Notes under the pieces: model-generated
Databases searched by the model: none
What the model saw: the letters and a program-made list of their open reading frames with translations, nothing else
What the model was told of the DNA's origin: nothing
Shown: positions 43,318 to 52,641 of the stretch, one piece after another
Numbering within the stretch: the stretch's first letter is position 1
Layout of the letters: every line of letters starts with the position of its first letter
Source: Pantoea sp. BAV 3049
GTDB taxonomy: Bacteria; Pseudomonadota; Gammaproteobacteria; Enterobacterales; Enterobacteriaceae
DNA: 64,000 bases
Assembly: GCF_009765445.1 (NCBI RefSeq)
Contig: NZ_WHOY01000031.1
Coordinates: forward strand, 648,273-712,272
Direction of reading: 5' to 3'
Made by a program: the position numbers and the translations under genes

Positions 43318-44535
43318 GTGATAACGGACAGTCAACCTGGCCATATCGACCAGATTAAACAGACTAATGCAGGCGCAGTGTACAGGCTGATTGATCGGTT
43401 TGGTCCCATTTCGCGTATTGAACTGGCCCGCAAAGCCCAACTGGCTCCTGCCAGCATTACCAAGATAGTGCGCGAAATGCTGGAAGCTCATCTGGTGCAG
43501 GAGACGGAGTTTCATGAAGCTGGCAGTCGGGGACGTCCGGCCGTCGGGCTGATCCTTGATACCGTTGCCTGGCACTATCTTTCCGTCCGCATCGGGAAAG
43601 GAGATATCACTCTGGCACTGAGAGATTTAAGCAGCCAGATGGTCGTGGAAGAGACTCTTCCGCTCCCCGTAGACGATCCCAGGCCGCTGCTGAACCGGAT
43701 TATCAGTGAAATCGATAGCTTTTTCATCCGCCACCAGAAAAGACTGGAGCGGCTGACCGCCATTGCCATTACGCTGCCAGGCATAATGGATGCTGCACAG
43801 GGAATTGTGCACCGCATGCCTTTCTATCACGTCAGTGAAATGGCACTCGGGCCGGCGCTGGAAAAACGGACTGGTCTGCCAGTCTATATTCAGCATGATA
43901 TCTGCGCCTGGACTCTGGCTGAGTCGTTGTTTGGCGCCTCGCGAGATACCAGCAACGTGATCCAGGTCGTGATTGACCATAATGTCGGGGCCGGGGTAAT
44001 TACTGGCGGACGTCTGCTGCACAGCGGCAGCAGTACGCTGGTCGAGATAGGTCATACCCAGGTCGATCCTTACGGCAAACAGTGCTATTGCGGTAACCAT
44101 GGCTGTCTGGAAACGGTGGCCAGCAGTCAGAGCGTGCTGGAGCTGGCTGCTCAACGTATGCAGGCCTCGCTCAGCACGCTGTTGCATAATCAGCCTCTTA
44201 CCACTGAATCGCTTTGTGACGCAGCGTTGGCTGGCGATCAGCTGGCGAAGGATATTATTACCGGCGTGGGGCACAGCGTCGGCCGGATTCTGGCTATTAT
44301 GGTTAACTTATTTAATCCTCAAAAAATCCTGATCGGTTCGCCACTGAACCGGGCGAAGGAGATTTTACATCCGGCCATTACCGACTGCATTCGTCGCCAG
44401 TCTCTTCCCGCTTACAGCCATGAAATTGTCGTTGAGCCGACCCAGTTTCATAACATTGGCACCATGCCGGGCGCTGCGCTGGTGAAAGATGCGCTTTATA
44501 ACGGCACGCTGCTGGTGAAATTGCTGCAGGGCTGA
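43318..44535 (+). CDS. mlc: ROK-family glucose regulator Mlc
   Basis: 405 residues (E. coli 406), starting with GTG as in E. coli (ITDSQPGHIDQIKQTNAGAV follows). N-terminal HTH SRIELARKAQLAPASITKIV; ROK domain with EIGHTQVDPYGKQCYCGNHG, whose Cys and His bind zinc. Represses ptsG, manXYZ, malT and itself, and is sequestered by dephosphorylated PtsG in E. coli. Position between ynfL and bioD2 is conserved. Confidence 0.95.
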   Translation: MITDSQPGHIDQIKQTNAGAVYRLIDRFGPISRIELARKAQLAPASITKIVREMLEAHLVQETEFHEAGSRGRPAVGLILDTVAWHYLSVRIGKGDITLALRDLSSQMVVEETLPLPVDDPRPLLNRIISEIDSFFIRHQKRLERLTAIAITLPGIMDAAQGIVHRMPFYHVSEMALGPALEKRTGLPVYIQHDICAWTLAESLFGASRDTSNVIQVVIDHNVGAGVITGGRLLHSGSSTLVEIGHTQVDPYGKQCYCGNHGCLETVASSQSVLELAAQRMQASLSTLLHNQPLTTESLCDAALAGDQLAKDIITGVGHSVGRILAIMVNLFNPQKILIGSPLNRAKEILHPAITDCIRRQSLPAYSHEIVVEPTQFHNIGTMPGAALVKDALYNGTLLVKLLQG

Positions 44536-44560
44536 CGATATCTCTTTATTGCTAAAAAGA

Positions 44561-44574
44561 TTGCGCTAACGCAA
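44561..44574 (+). terminator. Small hairpin after mlc
   Basis: TTGCG-ctaa-CGCAA followed by GCTGCTTTT; weak terminator candidate. Confidence 0.35.
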
Positions 44575-44666
44575 GCTGCTTTTCCGGGCCATGGCCTAAG
44601 ATATCTGCTTTGAAATTGTTAATTATTATTTATCATTTCTCATCGGAGCAGATTGTGGAGAGCGGT

Positions 44667-45338
44667 ATGTTAAAGCGTTTATTTGTTACGGGGACCGATA
44701 CCGAAGTAGGTAAAACAGTGGTCAGCCGTGCGCTCCTGCAGAAGCTGTCCGCAGGAAACAAACGGGTGGCAGGGTACAAACCTGTGGCCAAAGGTAGCCA
44801 GCAAACTGAAGCCGGCCCGCGTAATAAAGACGCGCTGATCCTGCAATCTTCCTCATCTCTTGTCTTACCTTATGCGGCCATCAATCCGGTCACTTTGCTG
44901 GCCGATGAGATCAGCACCAGCCGTGATACTCTTATTGACTACCGTGCTCTGAGCCAGGGGCTGCATTACCTGTGTGACCAGGCGGATCACGTGGTGGTGG
45001 AAGGCACCGGAGGCTGGCGCAGCCTGATGAATGATATGCGTCCGTTATCGGACTGGGCAGTGGAAGAAAAACTGCCGGTGGTGATGGTGGTGGGCATCAA
45101 ACTGGGCTGTATCAGCCACGCGCTGCTGACCGCGCAGGCCATTATTAATGACGGGCTGCCTCTGCTGGGCTGGGTAGCAAACCGCATTAATCCGGGGCTG
45201 GCACATTACGCCGAGATCATCGAGGTGCTGAGCAACAATATTCCGGCACCGATTATGGGAGAGCTGCCTTATCTGCCAAGGGCGGAAACGCGCGATCTGG
45301 CGAAGTATCTGGACCTGAGTGGGGTGGGCAGAGGGTAA
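44667..45338 (+). CDS. bioD2: Dethiobiotin synthetase homologue BioD2 (YnfK)
   Basis: 223 residues (E. coli 231). P-loop GTDTEVGKT near the N-terminus, then GYKPVAKGSQQT and VVEGTGGWRSLMND, the dethiobiotin synthetase signatures. Catalyses ATP-dependent ring closure of diaminopelargonate in biotin synthesis; second copy beside the bio operon in E. coli. Start ATG 44667 after GGAG; upstream in-frame codons do not match the family. Confidence 0.92.
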   Translation: MLKRLFVTGTDTEVGKTVVSRALLQKLSAGNKRVAGYKPVAKGSQQTEAGPRNKDALILQSSSSLVLPYAAINPVTLLADEISTSRDTLIDYRALSQGLHYLCDQADHVVVEGTGGWRSLMNDMRPLSDWAVEEKLPVVMVVGIKLGCISHALLTAQAIINDGLPLLGWVANRINPGLAHYAEIIEVLSNNIPAPIMGELPYLPRAETRDLAKYLDLSGVGRG

Positions 45339-45390
45339 TGCGGGGAGTGGGGTAAGACGAATTTGCGGCTTCCCTGCCGCACTCTCAGCA

Positions 45391-46530
45391 TCAGGCCATA
45401 TTCAGCGCGCGGCGCGTACGGCCGGAGCTGAGATAGTCAGCAATGTAATCCTGGGAAATCTCACCGCTGTAGCGGCCATCCTCATCGACAATCGGCATCC
45501 ATGTGGTGTTGTGCTCATACAGCTTAGACAGCACCACGCGCAGGTTCTCTTCCGCACGGCCTGTCACTTTGAACGTATGCAGCATGTCAACGCAGCTTCC
45601 GCTGGCGTTACGTGCTTCGCGACGCTTCACAAAGCCCAGAGGTTTGCCCTCATCGTCAACCACGGTAATTGAACGCATATCGTTGTCATCCATGGTGCCA
45701 AAGGCTTCCGTCAGCGTGGTTGTACGCTTGACGGTAATGGTTGGTTGCTGATCGGTAACGTCGCCAGCAGATACCAGCAGCAGACGTTTCAGCGTGCGGT
45801 CCTGGCCGACGAACGATCCGACGAAGTCATTGCGCGGCGTTGCCAGCAACTCATCCGGGCTGGCGCACTGCACGATTTTCCCCTGGCCAAACACCGCAAT
45901 CCGGTCACCAAGTTTAAGTGCTTCATCAATGTCGTGGCTGACCAGCATCACGGTTTTCTTCAGCTGACGCTGCATGTCCAGAAACTCATTCTGGATCACC
46001 TCACGGTTAATCGGGTCGACTGCGCCGAACGGTTCATCCATCAGCAGTACCGGTGGATCTGCGGCCAGAGCACGGATCACCCCGATACGCTGTTGCTGCC
46101 CGCCGGACAATTCGCGTGGGTAGCGCTGCAGGAACGTTTTCGGATCCAGCGCCACCATGCTCATCAGCTCACTGGCGCGGTCGCGGCAGCGTTTTTTGTC
46201 CCAGCCCAGCATCCTCGGCACCACAGTGATGTTCTCTTCTATGGTCATGTTCGGGAACAGACCAATCTGCTGGATCACATAACCAATGTTACGGCGCAGC
46301 GTGACCGTATCCAGTCCGCTGGTATCTTCGCCATTGATAAAAATTTTGCCGCTGGAAGAGGGGATCAGGCGGTTAATCATTTTCAGCGTGGTCGATTTGC
46401 CGCAGCCGGAAGGGCCAAGCAGCACGCACATTTCGCCTTCCGGCACATTGAGGCTGACATTATCGACGGCGTTAATCGCATTACCGTTCTTTTGCGTAAA
46501 GGTTTTGGTGAGGTTTTCCAGTTTTATCAT
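45391..46530 (-). CDS. osmV: Osmoprotectant ABC transporter ATPase OsmV
   Basis: 379 residues. Walker A GPSGCGKST, signature LSGGQQQR, Walker B LLMDEPFGAVDP, then two C-terminal CBS-like domains (EAFGTMDDNDMRSITVVDDE and VLSKLYEHNTTWMPIVDEDG) as in OpuCA/ProV-type osmosensing ATPases. Gene order osmV-W-X-Y equals the Salmonella osmU operon (glycine betaine and choline-O-sulfate uptake), also near mlc-bioD there. The start overlaps the osmW stop (TAATG). Confidence 0.9.
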   Translation of the reverse strand: MIKLENLTKTFTQKNGNAINAVDNVSLNVPEGEMCVLLGPSGCGKSTTLKMINRLIPSSSGKIFINGEDTSGLDTVTLRRNIGYVIQQIGLFPNMTIEENITVVPRMLGWDKKRCRDRASELMSMVALDPKTFLQRYPRELSGGQQQRIGVIRALAADPPVLLMDEPFGAVDPINREVIQNEFLDMQRQLKKTVMLVSHDIDEALKLGDRIAVFGQGKIVQCASPDELLATPRNDFVGSFVGQDRTLKRLLLVSAGDVTDQQPTITVKRTTTLTEAFGTMDDNDMRSITVVDDEGKPLGFVKRREARNASGSCVDMLHTFKVTGRAEENLRVVLSKLYEHNTTWMPIVDEDGRYSGEISQDYIADYLSSGRTRRALNMA

Positions 46531-47177
46531 TATCGAATCCCCTTAGGAGTCAGCGCCAGCTGCAGACGATGCAGCAGCCAGTCGAGAATAATTGCCAGCA
46601 GACAAATCATCAGCGCACCTGCAATCAACATACGGATGTCACTGCCGCTGATGCCGTCAAGCAGCAGCAGGCCCAGACCACCCGCACCAATAACGGCGGC
46701 AATCGCCATCACGCCAACATTCATTACCACAGCGGTACGGATACCGCCGAAAATGACCGGCAGCGCCATCGGGATTTCCACCCAGCGCAGACGCTGCCAG
46801 AAGGTCATGCCAATCCCCCGGCCTGCTTCGCGCAGCCCGCCGGGCAGGTTCTCCAGCGCGGTATGGGTATTACGCACAATCGGCAGCAGTGAATAGAGAA
46901 ACACAGCGGTCACGGCGGGTAACACGCCAATACCCTGTCCGATCATCGAAAACAGCGGGATCATCAGGCCGAAAAGGGCGATTGACGGGATCGTCAGGAC
47001 GATGGTTGCCAGCCCCAGTACCGGGGTTGCCAGCCATTTATAACGCACAATCATGATGCCAACCGGTACGCCGATGATGATGGCGAGGCCGACGGCCAGC
47101 CCGACCAGCCACAGATGCTGAAGGGTGAGGCTGCCTAAATAACTCCAGTTATTAATAATATAATGGATAGTGTCCAT
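46530..47177 (-). CDS. osmW: Osmoprotectant ABC transporter permease OsmW
   Basis: 215 residues, five to six membrane segments, with the permease loop GRGIGMTFWQRLRWVEIPMALPVI (EAA-type) and VGVMAIAAVIGAGGLG. Starts MDTIHYIINNWSYLG after GAGGAGG. Overlaps osmV by one base and lies nine bases after osmX. Partner of the larger OsmY permease. Confidence 0.9.
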   Translation of the reverse strand: MDTIHYIINNWSYLGSLTLQHLWLVGLAVGLAIIIGVPVGIMIVRYKWLATPVLGLATIVLTIPSIALFGLMIPLFSMIGQGIGVLPAVTAVFLYSLLPIVRNTHTALENLPGGLREAGRGIGMTFWQRLRWVEIPMALPVIFGGIRTAVVMNVGVMAIAAVIGAGGLGLLLLDGISGSDIRMLIAGALMICLLAIILDWLLHRLQLALTPKGIR

Positions 47178-47186
47178 TCATCCTCC

Positions 47187-48113
47187 TCAGATCAGGCCTT
47201 TAGATTTCAGGAAATCGCTCGCCACCTGCTGTGGAGACTGATGATCAATGTCCACGCGCTTATTCATCTCGGTGATTGCTTCATCGGTGATCAGCGGCGA
47301 CAGGCTGTTCAGCGCATCGGCCAGACCCGGATGGGAGTCAAGCGTTTCTTTAGTGACAACTGGCGTTACGGCATAGCTCGGGAAGAAACCTTTATCATCC
47401 TTCAGCACTTTCAGATCGAAACCTTTCACGCGGCCATCGGTGGTGTAAATCAGACCGGCATCCACAAAGCCTTCACGCACGGCGTTATAGACCAGACCGG
47501 GATCCATCTGGCGGATCTGTGGCCGGTCCAGCGGCATGTTGTAAGCTTTCTGCAGTGGCTTAAGGCCATCAGAGCGGCCGGCAAACTCCAGATCCAGACC
47601 CAGCATCCAGTTATGGTCCGGATCGTTTTTGCGAATATCCTCAATTTTTGCCACCATCTGAGACATGGTATCGATATGCTCAGCATCAGCCCGCTTGCGC
47701 TGCATCGCGAAAGCATAGGTATTGTTCATCGGGGCAGGGTTGAGCCAGACCAGGCCCAGTTTTGCATCCAACGTTTTCACCGTGTTATAGGCTTCCTGCG
47801 GGGACATCGGCTTGTTGATATGGTTGAAAATAATCAGCGAAGTGCCGGTATATTCCCATGTCATATCAATCTGCTTGTTGATCATCGCATTACGACCAAT
47901 GGTGGTGGCGATATTGGTTTTAGGTTCAATCTGGAATCCTTTCTTGCGCAGATAGAGCGTGGTGAGCGCTGAAAGAATATGCTGCTCGGTGAAACTTTTG
48001 GTCGCCATCACAATAGGTGCGGCGGCCGAGACGGTGGCAGTGCCTGCCAGCATGACACTCAGTGCCAGCGCGGTATTGCGGACCCAGCGGGTCAAAGGGG
48101 TGGCCTTCGCCAT
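47187..48113 (-). CDS. osmX: Osmoprotectant ABC transporter substrate-binding protein OsmX
   Basis: 308 residues of the OpuAC/OsmX family. Signal peptide up to about SAAA (residue 33); no lipobox cysteine, so it is soluble in the periplasm. Mature start [20 protein letters not shown] is typical; [16 protein letters not shown] and [15 protein letters not shown] hold ligand-site aromatic residues. Strong AGGAG before ATG 48113. Confidence 0.9.
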   Translation of the reverse strand: MAKATPLTRWVRNTALALSVMLAGTATVSAAAPIVMATKSFTEQHILSALTTLYLRKKGFQIEPKTNIATTIGRNAMINKQIDMTWEYTGTSLIIFNHINKPMSPQEAYNTVKTLDAKLGLVWLNPAPMNNTYAFAMQRKRADAEHIDTMSQMVAKIEDIRKNDPDHNWMLGLDLEFAGRSDGLKPLQKAYNMPLDRPQIRQMDPGLVYNAVREGFVDAGLIYTTDGRVKGFDLKVLKDDKGFFPSYAVTPVVTKETLDSHPGLADALNSLSPLITDEAITEMNKRVDIDHQSPQQVASDFLKSKGLI

Positions 48114-48134
48114 AATCAGCTCCTGATTGTTCTT

Positions 48135-48851
48135 TTATACGGCGGTATGTGGGCTGAGCACGCGGCCCAGGCCAGCCAGCAGCATATCGAGGATCAGCGC
48201 AAACAGGGCTGTTGCCGCTGCGCCGAGGATAAGCGTCGGGAAGTCGTTCAGATAAATACCCGGGAAGATCAGCTCACCGTAGCTGCTGGCGCCAATCAGG
48301 AACGCCAGCGGGGCGGTGCCGACGTTGATGGCGGTCGCGACACGGATCCCGGAAAGCATTACCGGCCAGGCGTTTGGCAGCTCAACCTGACGCAGGCGCT
48401 GGCCTTTGGTCATGCCGATGCCGTTGGCGGCTTCAATCAGAGAAGCCGGAACTGAGCAGAGTCCGGAATAGGTGTTACGTACAATGGGCAGTAGTGAGGC
48501 GAGGAACAGGGCAATAACGGCCGGGCGATCGCCAATCCCGATAATCACCATCGCCAGAGCCAGAACGGCCAGTGGCGGAAGAGTGTTTCCGACGTTAAAG
48601 ATTTGCATGACATACTCTGCCCAGCCGCGGGCAAAAGGTCGGCTGAGGAGGATGCCGCTGGGGATACCAACCAGTAGCGCGAATAGCATTGACCAGAACA
48701 CCAGTTTCATATGCTGTTGTCCCAGATAAACCAGGTCGACCTGTCGGGTTTTAATCGTGTCCAGGCCCAGTCCATAAACCAGCAGGGCGACCACCACGAT
48801 AATAAACAGCACGGCGAGTAAGCCGCGCCGCAGAAGCGTTGTGTTTTGCAT
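48135..48851 (-). CDS. osmY: Osmoprotectant ABC transporter permease OsmY-type
   Basis: 238 residues with six membrane segments and the loop ANGIGMTKGQRLRQVELPNA. Here osmY means the Salmonella osmU permease, not the E. coli periplasmic OsmY. Met 48851 is preferred over an upstream start at 48908 because GGGAG precedes it and the extra residues are unlike the family. First gene of the operon. Confidence 0.88.
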   Translation of the reverse strand: MQNTTLLRRGLLAVLFIIVVVALLVYGLGLDTIKTRQVDLVYLGQQHMKLVFWSMLFALLVGIPSGILLSRPFARGWAEYVMQIFNVGNTLPPLAVLALAMVIIGIGDRPAVIALFLASLLPIVRNTYSGLCSVPASLIEAANGIGMTKGQRLRQVELPNAWPVMLSGIRVATAINVGTAPLAFLIGASSYGELIFPGIYLNDFPTLILGAAATALFALILDMLLAGLGRVLSPHTAV

Positions 48852-49151
48852 GAAATCCACTCTCCCTGAAATCAATAAATAACTCTTCTGGCGCTTTTTT
48901 GTTATCAAGCGGTAAAAAGTGCTTTAAAAGCTATAGCAGTATCTGTCACTCAGTGCCAGTTTCGGGCCGAAAATCAGCAGGATAGAATTTCGGCGTTTTT
49001 GGCCCGAACCCTTGTAAACGCTGGGTTTGCGGTCCATAAAAAAAATTCATCGTCATATTGGTGACAACGTCACATTGTCACCACCGCACAATTCGGAAAC
49101 TCTGAAGTGAAAACCAGGCCAGAATGAGAGGACATATAAGAAAGGATACCT
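48852..49151. other. Divergent region osmU operon / DHA2 pump
   Basis: 300 bases without a gene, holding both promoters. The only strong element is the inverted repeat at 49060-49082. Confidence 0.5.
49060..49082. promoter_or_regulatory. 23-base inverted repeat before the DHA2 pump
   Basis: GGTGACAA-N7-TTGTCACC, a perfect 8-base inverted repeat. The spacer completes a second inner palindrome (GTGAC-AAC-GTCAC). It lies 70 bases before the pump start; typical of TetR/MarR-type operators, but no such gene adjoins. Confidence 0.6.
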
Positions 49152-50606
49152 ATGTCAGAAACAACACATGCACCGGTGGCACACCGTCACTGGATCCTGA
49201 TTGCCTCAATGCTGGCGATGTTTATGGCCGCGATTGAGGTCACCATTGTCGCCACGGCGATGCCCACAATTGTTGCGGAACTTGGCGGGTTTTCTCAGTT
49301 TGGCTGGGTTTTCTCCATCTACCTGTTGACTCAGGCAGTGACCGTGCCCATTTATGGCCGTCTGGCTGATTTGTGGGGCAGAAAGCGGGTCTTCTTTATT
49401 GGCACCTCACTGTTTTTACTCGGGTCTGTTTTGTGTGGCTTTGCCTCACACATGGGCTGGCTGATCTTATTTCGGGCTTTTCAGGGACTGGGTGCCGGGG
49501 CGATTATGCCGCTGACCGCAACCATCATCGCGGATGTTTATCAGCCTAAAGAGCGGGCTAACATCCAGGGATGGCTCTCCAGCGTATGGGGCGTGTCGGC
49601 GATTATTGGTCCGCTGACCGGCGCGTGGATTGTGCAGCATTTTAACTGGGCGCTGATTTTCTGGGTTAACGTGCCAATCGGGATTGTTTCGATGCTGATG
49701 CTGGCCCGCTGGTTCCCGGAATCACGTAACGAGGAGCGGCAAAAACTCAATCTGGCAGGGAGCGGCTGGCTGATGCTGGCAGTGGCCGCCTTGCTGACGG
49801 CGCTGCTGCAGGCTGAAACGCTGGGCTATTGGGTTGTGGCGCTGCTGCTGTTGGCGGGATTGGCCGGGTATGCTTTGTTACGTCATGAAAAGCATTCCGG
49901 CGAGCCACTGTTTCCGCTGGCTCTGTGGCAGAACCGCACCATTGTCGCAGGCAATGCCGGAAATCTGGTTATCGGGGCGGCGATGATGGGGATCAGCGCA
50001 TTCCTGCCAACCTGGATCCAGGGAGTAAATGGCGGCACGCCGCTGCAGGCGGGTAGTGCGCTGGCAATGATGTCAATAGGCTGGCCGCTGGCGAGTACGC
50101 TGAGTGGGCGACTGATGCAGCGCACTTCATACCGTTTTACCGCGCAAACCGGATCATTTCTGTTAATTATCGGCACGGCAATGCTGCTGACGCTGCACAG
50201 CGACAGTTCAGTCCTGCACGCCGGTTTATCGGCATTTGTGATTGGCACAGGGATGGGGATGACCAGCACCACGTTTCTGATTGCAGTTCAGAATGACGCT
50301 GAGTTTGAAATTCTCGGGATTTGTACCGCCTCAATCATGTTCAGCCGCATGCTGGGCTCTGCGCTGGGCACGGCAGTGATGGGGGCGGTGCTGAATTATA
50401 ACCTGTTATTGCGTTTACCTGAACACAGCGATCCGGTGCAGCAAATTATGTCACAGGCCCAGCGTGACGCGCTGGCACCCGGCAACCTGCGGCAGATGAT
50501 CGGTGAAATTGCTACTTCACTGCACTGGGTTTTTGCCGTATCGGTGGTGATTGCGCTGGGCAGCCTGGTTATTGCACGGTTGATCCCGGCACGCAGGCCA
50601 GATTAG
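49152..50606 (+). CDS. DHA2-type MFS multidrug efflux transporter
   Basis: 484 residues with about 14 membrane segments, the DHA2 plan. Motif D1-like LAMFMAAIEVTIVATAMPTI, motif A GRLADLWGRKRVFFIG, motif C-type GVSAIIGPLTGAWI. Exports drugs or toxic metabolites by proton antiport; the substrate cannot be read. Good AGGAT-type site before ATG 49152. Convergent with a cold-shock-domain gene. Confidence 0.85.
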   Translation: MSETTHAPVAHRHWILIASMLAMFMAAIEVTIVATAMPTIVAELGGFSQFGWVFSIYLLTQAVTVPIYGRLADLWGRKRVFFIGTSLFLLGSVLCGFASHMGWLILFRAFQGLGAGAIMPLTATIIADVYQPKERANIQGWLSSVWGVSAIIGPLTGAWIVQHFNWALIFWVNVPIGIVSMLMLARWFPESRNEERQKLNLAGSGWLMLAVAALLTALLQAETLGYWVVALLLLAGLAGYALLRHEKHSGEPLFPLALWQNRTIVAGNAGNLVIGAAMMGISAFLPTWIQGVNGGTPLQAGSALAMMSIGWPLASTLSGRLMQRTSYRFTAQTGSFLLIIGTAMLLTLHSDSSVLHAGLSAFVIGTGMGMTSTTFLIAVQNDAEFEILGICTASIMFSRMLGSALGTAVMGAVLNYNLLLRLPEHSDPVQQIMSQAQRDALAPGNLRQMIGEIATSLHWVFAVSVVIALGSLVIARLIPARRPD

Positions 50607-50672
50607 TGTTTTTTAAAGGTCAGTAGGCGATGCCGAAATCCTGGGAAGATGCAAGGTTTCGGCGGGATGGAT

Positions 50673-51152
50673 TCAGACCTTGAGCAGTTTCACCGTGCTC
50701 TCCACATCTATCTCATCTTCCGAGAAAATTAACGTCGTTCCCTGGAAGGTGGTGATCGCCAGTTTTTTCAGCGATCGCATTTCACCAGGCTGTGCAGCAG
50801 CTGATTTCGGTTTGATACTGTTCATCAGAACGCCCACTGAAAGTATCGCATTTTCTTTATCAATTCGGGTTTCGGCAGGCACTTCTTCGCTGAAAACCAG
50901 GTAAGACTTGATTGAGGTGAGCTTAAGGCGCTCGCCTGCAATATAGATGTATTTGCTTTCTGGCAGGACTTTCACCGCATATGCGGACAAGCCTTTGTTA
51001 TTAGTGGTGGGTTCGAAAGTCACCGCAGCATCTTTCTTAATCAGCTCAGGATTGGCGACTTTAATCACATGAAAATAACGGTTGTCGCCGTTTTCATCTT
51101 TAATAAAGCCAAAACCTTTGTCTTTAAACCAGGATGTGATCGTTCCGTTCAT
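50673..51152 (-). CDS. Cold-shock-domain protein with C-terminal extension
   Basis: 159 residues. The first 65 form a CspA-like nucleic-acid-binding domain: MNGTITSWFKDKGFGFIKDE (RNP1 as KGFGFI) and RYFHVIKV (RNP2-like). The rest, about 95 residues, is not a second CSD; it contains YIYIAGERLKLTSIKSYLVF and ends TVKLLKV. Met 51152 aligns with CSD starts; the open frame continues to 51215. Role unknown, probably RNA binding or stress. Confidence 0.75.
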   Translation of the reverse strand: MNGTITSWFKDKGFGFIKDENGDNRYFHVIKVANPELIKKDAAVTFEPTTNNKGLSAYAVKVLPESKYIYIAGERLKLTSIKSYLVFSEEVPAETRIDKENAILSVGVLMNSIKPKSAAAQPGEMRSLKKLAITTFQGTTLIFSEDEIDVESTVKLLKV

Positions 51153-51357
51153 CGCCGTTTCCGCCCGCTTAATCGTTAATCTACTCAATTTTTTGCAGCG
51201 CGCAGTGTAAAGCACAATGCCTGCGCAGACTACGTCTTTGATTTAAGTCTGGACGATAAATTTCAGCTATGCGAGAAAACCGGTGGTCAGGGAGCGGTGT
51301 ATGCCATCAGGAGTGAAACAGCTGATTCGGGGAAAGGGGTCTTCAACGCCTGAAAAC

Positions 51358-51385
51358 AGCCAGTCAGTTATACAACCAACTGGCT
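51358..51385 (-). terminator. Terminator after ynfD
   Basis: AGCCAGT pairs with ACTGGCT; followed on the minus strand by GTTTTC. Confidence 0.55.
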
Positions 51386-51402
51386 TTACAACATCAGTAG
51401 TC

Positions 51403-51699
51403 TTAAGAGGACGGTGCGTCCTGTGATGTTCCGGTAGTGGCTGGAGCAGATGCATCACTGTCGCTGCCACTTCGTTTATAGACGATCTTCTGCGTGTCGT
51501 TTTCGCAGTGTCCCACTACCTGGCCGCCAGCCTGATCGGCCTGGTCATTCGGTACTATTTCCAGTGAAAAACCGGAAGCCGGTACGCCATTATTGATAAT
51601 TTTATGGTTAATGTCCGCTTTGACCGTTTCACATGATGCCTGTACCGCCAGCGGGGTGGCAATAATCAGCGCAGTTAACATCCACTTAAACCTTTTCAT
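51403..51699 (-). CDS. ynfD: DUF1161 periplasmic protein YnfD
   Basis: 98 residues. Signal peptide MKRFKWMLTALIIATPLAVQ, cut at QAS. Core CETVKADINHKIINNGVPAS and HCENDTQKIVYKR holds the two family cysteines; tail is Ser/Thr/Ala-rich. The start has tandem ATGs (51702 and 51699); the second is better spaced from AGGA. Function unknown; ynfD, ynfB and ynfA are also near one another in E. coli. Confidence 0.85.
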   Translation of the reverse strand: MKRFKWMLTALIIATPLAVQASCETVKADINHKIINNGVPASGFSLEIVPNDQADQAGGQVVGHCENDTQKIVYKRSGSDSDASAPATTGTSQDAPSS

Positions 51700-51750
51700 C
51701 ATCCTTTCCTTTTACATGAAACCAGCGATAACTATAGCAGCATTATATTA

Positions 51751-52113
51751 TCAGGGGGCAACCGGACGGCCGGTGCGACGATCCAGACAACGCAGGGTGT
51801 TCGGTTCCCAGTAGGCGTTAACGTTCAGACTCTGGTCACAGGCATCACGGGTATCTATAGCCCGATCGCTTTTATCGAAGTTTTTCTCATCTCTGAGATT
51901 CTCTTTATTACGCAGGCGCTGAGTGGCATCCCACTGCTGTTTCTGCTGGCGGGCCTGTTCGTTGGACAGGGGGCTGCTGCCGTCCTGGATGATCAGGGTG
52001 TCCGTTTTCGCCTGAGCGCCGGGCTGAATGCTGAACAGGGTGCCAAAGAGCACCAGTGGCAGAGCGGCGGTGCTCAGCTGTTTTTGCCATTTTTTCATCG
52101 TCATCTTCATCAT
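51751..52113 (-). CDS. ynfB: DUF1283 periplasmic protein YnfB
   Basis: 120 residues (E. coli 113). Signal peptide ending AQA near residue 36, then a charged helical stretch and the conserved C-terminus [20 protein letters not shown] with two cysteines, and DRRTGRPV. Start set at 52113, after AAGGA. Function unknown. Divergent from ynfA. Confidence 0.88.
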   Translation of the reverse strand: MMKMTMKKWQKQLSTAALPLVLFGTLFSIQPGAQAKTDTLIIQDGSSPLSNEQARQQKQQWDATQRLRNKENLRDEKNFDKSDRAIDTRDACDQSLNVNAYWEPNTLRCLDRRTGRPVAP

Positions 52114-52241
52114 CGGTTCCTTGTGTATATCCCTCACAGCAGTATTGTGCAGCTGCGACGATCGCTATGTTTAGTATATCATCTGCCTCGCCGGGTCCGT
52201 ACTGAAGCCTGTGACATCGTTTAAGATTCAGAGAGATTAGT

Positions 52242-52571
52242 ATGTTACTAAAAACAACGCTGCTGTTTTTTCTTACCGCGCTGGCGGAAATTATTGGCTG
52301 CTTTCTCCCCTGGCTCTGGCTGAGAAAAGGGGCTTCGGTGCTGCTGCTGTTACCTGCGGCGGCAAGTCTGGCGCTGTTTGTCTGGTTGCTGACATTGCAT
52401 CCGGCGGCGAGTGGGCGGGTTTACGCGGCTTACGGCGGGGTGTATGTGGTGACCGCGTTGTTATGGTTGCGTTTTATTGATGGGGTCAAACTCAGTCATT
52501 ACGACTGGCTGGGCGCAGCGGTGGCATTCAGTGGCATGTTGATTATTGTGGCGGGATGGGGACGAGCCTGA
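52242..52571 (+). CDS. ynfA: UPF0060 membrane protein YnfA
   Basis: 109 residues (E. coli 108) with four membrane helices; small-multidrug-resistance-like fold. Conserved [19 protein letters not shown], with membrane-embedded Glu, and [22 protein letters not shown] 52242 follows AGAGA. In some bacteria it exports superoxide-generating compounds; function here is uncertain. Confidence 0.92.
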   Translation: MLLKTTLLFFLTALAEIIGCFLPWLWLRKGASVLLLLPAAASLALFVWLLTLHPAASGRVYAAYGGVYVVTALLWLRFIDGVKLSHYDWLGAAVAFSGMLIIVAGWGRA

Positions 52572-52641
52572 ACCGGGCTGGTTGCTGGCAACAGGAACTG
52601 TTCAGCACTGTGGCGGACGACCAGCCCGCCACAAAATTCTA

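Noticed and set aside
45745-46896. 383-residue plus-strand frame over osmV/osmW
   Set aside because: Antisense to two ABC transporter genes with firm family matches.
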